A stretch of DNA of 8,928 bases from Candidatus Thorarchaeota archaeon (GTDB taxonomy: Archaea; Asgardarchaeota; Thorarchaeia; Thorarchaeales; Thorarchaeaceae). The position numbers and the translations under genes are program-made. The stretch covers positions 1,286,721 to 1,295,648 of the forward strand of contig CP070658.1 in assembly GCA_020355105.1 (NCBI GenBank), written 5' to 3'. The stretch's first letter is position 1; every line of letters begins with the position of its first letter. Positions 5,427-8,928 of this stretch are shown in pieces. Under the pieces are notes generated by a model that did not search any database, had not been told where the DNA came from, and was given only the letters and a program-made list of their open reading frames with translations.

Positions 5427-6494
5427 CTATCCGGTCTTCATTCCCTTGACTGCGTGCTCTGGAAGATAGACTGCGAACTTGCAGAGCTTGCCACCATCGA
5501 CAACCGTGCTCACGATATCGATCTTCAAGGGCTCACCAAGCACTTCATTCCATAGCTGTTCAGCCCATCCTGCGCCACAATAGCAGAATATCCTTGGCAT
5601 TCGCTCCAATGCGGCCTTGACAATTGGACAGTAGCAGTAAGCCTTGATTATCTCGTCTTGGGTCCTGGCCTTGGCATAGGCCTCTAGGTCGCTAGGGGGC
5701 TTGCTGGTGTACAGTATTTGGTCCTCCCGGTATGGCTTCTCAACCCACGGTTGATCCTTGCCGTATGCTCGAAGTACCTCATCTATGTCCTGAGTCTTGT
5801 CGAAGATTTCCTTGAATCGTTGGATATCCTCTACCGGTCTGTCATGAGCGCACTTCGCTATAACTTGGCACTTCTGATCTTCGTCTGCGATCCTATCTAG
5901 ACGCTCAATCGCAGTAACAACCCAATCGCTCCGCTCTTCTGCTGAACTAAGTGGAGTAATCTTCTTAGAGCCTTCAAGTACCATCGACCCCTTTTGCTCT
6001 CCAAGTACCTTTCGAGTACGATCTTTGAATCTGCTCTCCCAAGGATGGATAGTGGTCTGGAGTTCAGTGACGTTGTCTTCAGGATTGTCTTCAAAGGGAC
6101 CCTTCAGATAGACCTCACGGGGATTCAGCTCTGCTGCTAGTCCTCTTGACGCACGATAATCGTGTAGTTCACCGAAGACCTTTGCCATTTGGTCATACGG
6201 ACCTTTGTAGACTGTCGTGAATGCTTCAAACCCCGGGAGAATTCTTGAGTGAATTTCACCACTCTCTATCGCTTCACTCACTGGATAAGCGGCCTCCATA
6301 TCAAGACCCTCCTTCACGTCTGTGTCCCAACGGTATATTGCCATCGCAGGACCACATATTCTCTCGCCGCAAACCTCCTCCAGCTTCTTGAATCGCTCTT
6401 TCAGATCATCTCTTCTGAAGACGGGGGCTCTGATGAAAGCAATCAACATGTCGTCAATGTGCTTGTGCTCGTACTTGTGTTTCTCCTCAGACAT
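5427..6494 (-). CDS. GyrI-like effector-binding domain fused to a cysteine-rich C-terminal domain
   Basis: 355 residues, probably cytosolic. Residues about 12-155 look like a GyrI-like/AraC effector-binding domain, a fold that binds small amphipathic molecules: GPAMAIYRWD, LPGFEAFTTVYKGPYDQM and NPREVYLKGP are in the usual order. Residues about 180-345 form a second domain with paired cysteines, CYCPIVK (287-293) and FCYCGAGWAEQLW (303-315), and GGKLCKF (335-341). This resembles the DUF6144/ATC-hydrolase-like proteins I recall, a family tied to ligand, metal or thiol chemistry without a firm role; the assignment is from memory. There is no DNA-binding domain, so it is a sensor or enzyme and not a classical regulator. 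ATG 6494 follows GTGAT by 6 bases. It stands between long gaps and is probably transcribed alone, possibly from a CTTAATTG box near 6541-6551. Confidence 0.8.
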   Translation of the reverse strand: MSEEKHKYEHKHIDDMLIAFIRAPVFRRDDLKERFKKLEEVCGERICGPAMAIYRWDTDVKEGLDMEAAYPVSEAIESGEIHSRILPGFEAFTTVYKGPYDQMAKVFGELHDYRASRGLAAELNPREVYLKGPFEDNPEDNVTELQTTIHPWESRFKDRTRKVLGEQKGSMVLEGSKKITPLSSAEERSDWVVTAIERLDRIADEDQKCQVIAKCAHDRPVEDIQRFKEIFDKTQDIDEVLRAYGKDQPWVEKPYREDQILYTSKPPSDLEAYAKARTQDEIIKAYCYCPIVKAALERMPRIFCYCGAGWAEQLWNEVLGEPLKIDIVSTVVDGGKLCKFAVYLPEHAVKGMKTG

Positions 6495-6597
6495 AGCATA
6501 ATCACTATTGAGAATCGATGACGTAGTAGCGGGCCGAATTCACAATTAAGGGGGGTGCTCAACGTAATGAATTGGTATGCCCATGGGGAAGGATAGA

Positions 6598-6619
6598 ATC
6601 TGTGGATGATTTTACTAGA
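6598..6619 (-). repeat. Dispersed 22-base element, copy 2
   Basis: Plus-strand core GGATGATTTTACTAGA (6604-6619) with flank ATCTGT. It lies 33 bases beyond the flavodoxin stop (6653) and about 105 bases before the GyrI-fusion start. Two flank bases differ from copy 1. Confidence 0.85.
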
Positions 6620-6652
6620 AGTGACCGTGCCATGGCGTTCTCGACTTATCAG

Positions 6653-7189
6653 CTACTCAAGCAAGCCAGCAGTCCAACCTCGAATCTGATCCCAGTCCCT
6701 AGAGTCTATCTTGTCTGGTACCTCTTCATCTGGGCCCATCTGCTTCTTCACAATGCCTTTGACAAGCCTTCGAACTGCAAAGTTGTACTTCTTGAAATCG
6801 AAGACACCAGCGAAGAATGCAGTAGCAACTGGTTTCAGACCCGGATTCTCCTCTACTATCTTGTCCAGGTATTCAGTCTGAACCGTTTCGTGATTCTTTG
6901 GATCCGTGGCGAATCCGGAAACCACGAAGAGAGCCACCTTCATGTACGAAAGACGCTCAATGTTCTTCTTGATGAACTCCAGAGGTTCCTTGGTCCATCT
7001 TCCTGCCTGTATTCCACTTCCTATTATTACCAGGTCGTAACCTTGTAGTTCCCCAGGCGGAGTGCCTTTTCTGAGATTAACCAAATCAATCTGGGCTCCA
7101 GTTTCTTGTATCACATTTCGCATTTCTTGTGCAACTTCAGCCGTGGATCCATATCTGGAGCCATAACCTATGAGAACTCTTTGCGTCAT
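6653..7189 (-). CDS. HemG-like flavodoxin-domain protein
   Basis: 178 residues from ATG 7189, matching the length of menaquinone-dependent protoporphyrinogen oxidase (HemG, about 180). VLIGYGSRYGSTAEVA at the N-terminus is the FMN phosphate-binding strand-loop-helix; YDLVIIGSGIQAGRW is the second FMN loop; VSGF and FAGVFDFKKYNF follow in flavodoxin order, and the end DSRDWDQIRGW matches the HemG C-terminus. It should bind FMN and pass electrons; haem synthesis is one option, but no haem genes are nearby, so a general flavodoxin-type oxidoreductase is safer. The frame is open to ATG 7240 (195 residues), but the extra 17 residues are unlike the family, which starts just before the first strand. 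A weak GGTGG lies 13 bases before 7189. It follows the SH3 gene closely and is probably co-transcribed with it. Confidence 0.85.
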   Translation of the reverse strand: MTQRVLIGYGSRYGSTAEVAQEMRNVIQETGAQIDLVNLRKGTPPGELQGYDLVIIGSGIQAGRWTKEPLEFIKKNIERLSYMKVALFVVSGFATDPKNHETVQTEYLDKIVEENPGLKPVATAFFAGVFDFKKYNFAVRRLVKGIVKKQMGPDEEVPDKIDSRDWDQIRGWTAGLLE

Positions 7190-7254
7190 GAGGCGGTCGA
7201 GGTCCACCGAGGACTTATGGGTTTCGAAAAGGGGCGGCATGGAGTACCAGATGA

Positions 7255-7635
7255 CTATTCCATCAGATCTGGTATCGAGTTCGGTTGTCTGCCTACGTCC
7301 TCTAGTTTGTTCAGGGGAACCCAGCCCTCATCTCCTGCTGGTGTGCGTGCCCATGCCCAATCACTCTCCTCACTTAGGACTATTAGCTCGCTCCCTGTTC
7401 GAACTGTCAGTTCTCGTGCGTTGTAGTCCCTTAGTGAGAGAAATCGATTCGAACCTGATTCTCGTTCCAAGTATGCCTTCGGGACCCATCCTTCAACTCC
7501 TCCGTTATTCCTACAGAAGAGCCATCCCTCCCACTCGGTTTCTCTCTCCTCGCCTTCAACTAACTCTCCATTCTTGATTACCAACGGAGTGGCGAATTCG
7601 CCTTCATGGTCTTTGATCGCTCTCATCATTCTCAT
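7255..7635 (-). CDS. Tandem SH3-domain protein
   Basis: 126 residues made almost only of two SH3 domains. Domain 1 (about 3-57) opens with RAIKDH, has the acidic RT-like segment KNGELVEGEE and WEGWLFCRN, and closes with GWVPKAYLE. Domain 2 (about 65-112) opens with SLRDYNARELTV (an ALYDY-like motif), has ESDWAWART and closes with GWVPLNKLE. The repeated GWVP matches the P-x-x-Y ligand face of eukaryotic-type SH3 domains. No signal peptide or helix, so a cytosolic adaptor or ligand binder is likely; ligand unknown. ATG 7635 is chosen over GTG 7644 because GGTGA (7641-7645) sits 5 bases before it and overlaps the GTG. It starts 39 bases after the deacylase stop, with copy 3 of the dispersed repeat filling the gap. 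Confidence 0.85.
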   Translation of the reverse strand: MRMMRAIKDHEGEFATPLVIKNGELVEGEERETEWEGWLFCRNNGGVEGWVPKAYLERESGSNRFLSLRDYNARELTVRTGSELIVLSEESDWAWARTPAGDEGWVPLNKLEDVGRQPNSIPDLME

Positions 7636-7640
7636 TTGTT

Positions 7641-7645
7641 TCACC
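7641..7645 (-). promoter_or_regulatory. Ribosome binding site of the SH3 gene
   Basis: GGTGA on the minus strand, 5 bases before ATG 7635. It covers the alternative GTG 7644 and so rules that start out. Confidence 0.65.
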
Positions 7646-7647
7646 TT

Positions 7648-7669
7648 ATTCGCGGATGATTTTACTAGA
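7648..7669 (-). repeat. Dispersed 22-base element, copy 3
   Basis: Plus-strand core GGATGATTTTACTAGA (7654-7669) with flank ATTCGC. It lies 5 bases beyond the deacylase stop (7675) and 2 bases before the SH3 ribosome binding site, so in this copy the element is also in the leader of the next gene. Confidence 0.85.
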
Positions 7670-7674
7670 AATGG

Positions 7675-8712
7675 TCACTCCTTCTCCTGTGTAAAGACGT
7701 AGGCTACATTGGCACCAGTCTGGACTGTCTGCATGCTGCCTGGAGTCCCAAGAATATCACCGCATGGATAGGCCCAGATATAACCGTCCATGGGCATCTT
7801 TACCTCCTCGAGAACATCTCCGTATAGGTCATAGATCTCTGCGAACACTTCACCCTTCCGCAGAAAATCGCCTGGTGGCTTCAGGAACCGGATGAGACCA
7901 CCACGGTTCGCCCGAACAATGCCCTCCCATTTGCACGGGCCCGGGATGACTATGATTCCCTCTTGCGGCTCAATCTCACCATCAATCATATCAAAGGCCT
8001 TCATTATGTTGAGGGTGCCTCTCACACCAACAGTCGTGGATGGCTCAGAAATCCATCTGCCGTCTATTAGCTCCACCAGAATGTCTGGAACTCCATTCTG
8101 GGCGGCGAGATTGGCCAGAGTGGGAGGGCCGTCCTCTTTGAATAGTGTACGGTCTATGACTGTGGTCACACCGAATGCCTCCGCCATCCTCTCCAGCCTC
8201 TCTTTCGTCTTGGGATTCATGACGTTAATCTCTGTGAAGAAGAGAGAGTCTGGCCTTGTGTTACAATGAATGTTGATGACCATGTCAGCTTTGCTCCAGG
8301 CCTCTTGCCAAAGCGCGTACGCTAGCCTCTCTGTTGCAGTGCCGTCGGGCTGATCAGCGGTCAAAGGGCTCGCACTGCCTCCACCGCCCAGATCAAGATT
8401 GTCTATCCAAGACAGGTATTGATGATGCATATAGGCCAGGGGGTTTTCCACAGGGATTCCGATGATTGCCCCTCTGAGCTCCGATGGGTCTATCTTCTCT
8501 CTCATTATCTTGAGTATGACCTCAGCACCTTGAAGCTCAATTCCGTGCTGGGTTGAAACCACAAGTAGTGTCGGACCATCCTTCGCTCCATTCATCAATA
8601 GAATAGGAATGTCGATGCTTGTGGTTGTGTTGAGTTCTACACCCTTGATGATTCCCTTCTGAAGTTTGCCTCTCTTGGCAGTCACATTTCCAACTTGAAG
8701 ATTCTCTGGCAT
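7675..8712 (-). CDS. Succinylglutamate desuccinylase/aspartoacylase-family zinc deacylase
   Basis: 345 residues from ATG 8712. M14-type fold: zinc ligands in QHGIELQG (H56 and E59, HxxE) and INIHCN (H149), catalytic Glu in ILVELIDGRW (E214). The C-terminal part from about 258 (PGPCKWEGIVRANRGGLIRF onward) is the small beta domain of the AstE/AspA family. Members hydrolyse N-acyl amino acids or related amides; the substrate cannot be told here, and the aspartoacylase substrate-binding Arg motifs are not obvious to me. ATG 8745 would add 11 residues, but GAGGT (8720-8724) lies 7 bases before ATG 8712 and decides the start. A TATA-like GAATAT at 8751-8756 is about 40 bases upstream. It is first in a probable operon with the SH3 and flavodoxin genes. 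Confidence 0.88.
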   Translation of the reverse strand: MPENLQVGNVTAKRGKLQKGIIKGVELNTTTSIDIPILLMNGAKDGPTLLVVSTQHGIELQGAEVILKIMREKIDPSELRGAIIGIPVENPLAYMHHQYLSWIDNLDLGGGGSASPLTADQPDGTATERLAYALWQEAWSKADMVINIHCNTRPDSLFFTEINVMNPKTKERLERMAEAFGVTTVIDRTLFKEDGPPTLANLAAQNGVPDILVELIDGRWISEPSTTVGVRGTLNIMKAFDMIDGEIEPQEGIIVIPGPCKWEGIVRANRGGLIRFLKPPGDFLRKGEVFAEIYDLYGDVLEEVKMPMDGYIWAYPCGDILGTPGSMQTVQTGANVAYVFTQEKE

Positions 8713-8719
8713 CGTCTTG

Positions 8720-8724
8720 ACCTC
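8720..8724 (-). promoter_or_regulatory. Ribosome binding site of the deacylase
   Basis: GAGGT on the minus strand, 7 bases before ATG 8712, inside the longer open frame from ATG 8745; supports the shorter protein. Confidence 0.55.
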
Positions 8725-8789
8725 TTTCCGATGTGTGTTATGCATGGGTCATATTCTTTCTGGATGCTGCGTAACTCGCGGCAAGATGG

Positions 8790-8809
8790 GTTCTCTTGAC
8801 ATCAAGAAC
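8790..8809. promoter_or_regulatory. Imperfect inverted repeat in the divergent intergenic region
   Basis: GTTCtcTTGA and TCAAGAAC are complementary around a CA centre, with two bulged bases in the left arm. It lies between the deacylase and the right-edge gene and may be an operator or part of a leader hairpin. Confidence 0.3.
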
Positions 8810-8829
8810 TCATCAGAGAACACCGCAAC

Positions 8830-8841
8830 CGTCATATGACG
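8830..8841. promoter_or_regulatory. Perfect 12-base palindrome CGTCATATGACG
   Basis: Fully self-complementary and located 37 bases before ATG 8879 of the right-edge plus-strand gene, where a dimeric regulator would be expected to bind. If the right-edge gene is a transcription regulator, an autoregulatory operator is a reasonable guess. Confidence 0.4.
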
Positions 8842-8878
8842 TGTCATGATTGAAGTGTGTACGTGGTGAGCCTAACTC

Positions 8879-8928
8879 ATGCCAATGTTCGAACTGGATT
8901 TCAAGGTCAGGCATGCTTGCACCCTCGG
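8879..8928 (+). CDS. Start of a gene cut by the window edge, possibly an HTH regulator
   Basis: ATG 8879 opens a frame to the window end (16 full codons, MPMFELDFKVRHACTL). GGTGAG at 8865-8870 is a strong ribosome binding site 8 bases upstream; ATG 8885 is an alternative start. The pattern E-L-x-F-K-V-R-H-x-C resembles the N-terminus of archaeal Bat/HTH_10-type regulators (from memory), which have an N-terminal ligand domain and a C-terminal helix-turn-helix. Sixteen residues cannot settle this. It is divergent from the deacylase, with a palindrome between them. Confidence 0.45.
   Translation, partial: MPMFELDFKVRHACTL

Overview
The window looks archaeal, most plausibly an Asgard-type genome (Thorarchaeia-like is my best guess, from memory and not from a search). 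The anchor is a complete translation elongation factor 1-alpha that carries the insertion after the effector region (GEFEAG...GQT) typical of TACK/Asgard archaea and eukaryotes and absent from most Euryarchaeota. Ribosome binding sites match the archaeal 16S tail (GGTGA, GAGGT, GGTGATC), and TATA-like boxes lie 35-40 bases upstream of several starts. Nothing looks phage- or IS-derived, and I find no rRNA, tRNA or CRISPR array.

Layout. At the left edge are two plus-strand genes: the 3' part of an SDR oxidoreductase with more AT-rich codons than its neighbours, and a 66-residue membrane protein. They converge on a minus-strand block that runs to about 8712. Read in its own direction (right to left) this block holds a zinc-dependent AstE/aspartoacylase-type deacylase, a tandem-SH3 protein, a HemG-like flavodoxin, a GyrI-like/cysteine-rich fusion protein, a 44-residue membrane peptide with a poly-Glu tail, EF-1A, a two-helix membrane protein with a C-terminal zinc ribbon, two very small basic ORFs, and an MFS exporter. 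At the right edge a plus-strand gene begins (SD plus ATG, 16 codons visible), divergent from the deacylase; its first residues resemble the start of archaeal HTH regulators.

What stands out. (1) A 16-base sequence, GGATGATTTTACTAGA, within a 22-base semi-conserved block, occurs three times, each time just 3' of a minus-strand gene and always in the same orientation. (2) Two unannotatable-by-length ORFs (36 and 30 codons) precede the MFS exporter in a stop-in-SD relay: the stop codon of each lies inside the ribosome binding site of the next. (3) The best-placed ATG for EF-1A is out of frame, so the gene must start at TTG, start further upstream, or contain a one-base error. (4) An 18/20 identical promoter-like block precedes both EF-1A and the 44-residue peptide. 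(5) About 370 bases upstream of EF-1A contain complementary segments that could form a structured leader or RNA.

How the genes may work together is mostly unknown. The deacylase, SH3 protein and flavodoxin are closely spaced and probably co-transcribed. The small ORFs plus exporter look like one translationally coupled unit, possibly with leader-peptide control. EF-1A stands alone, outside the usual str-type cluster with ribosomal proteins.
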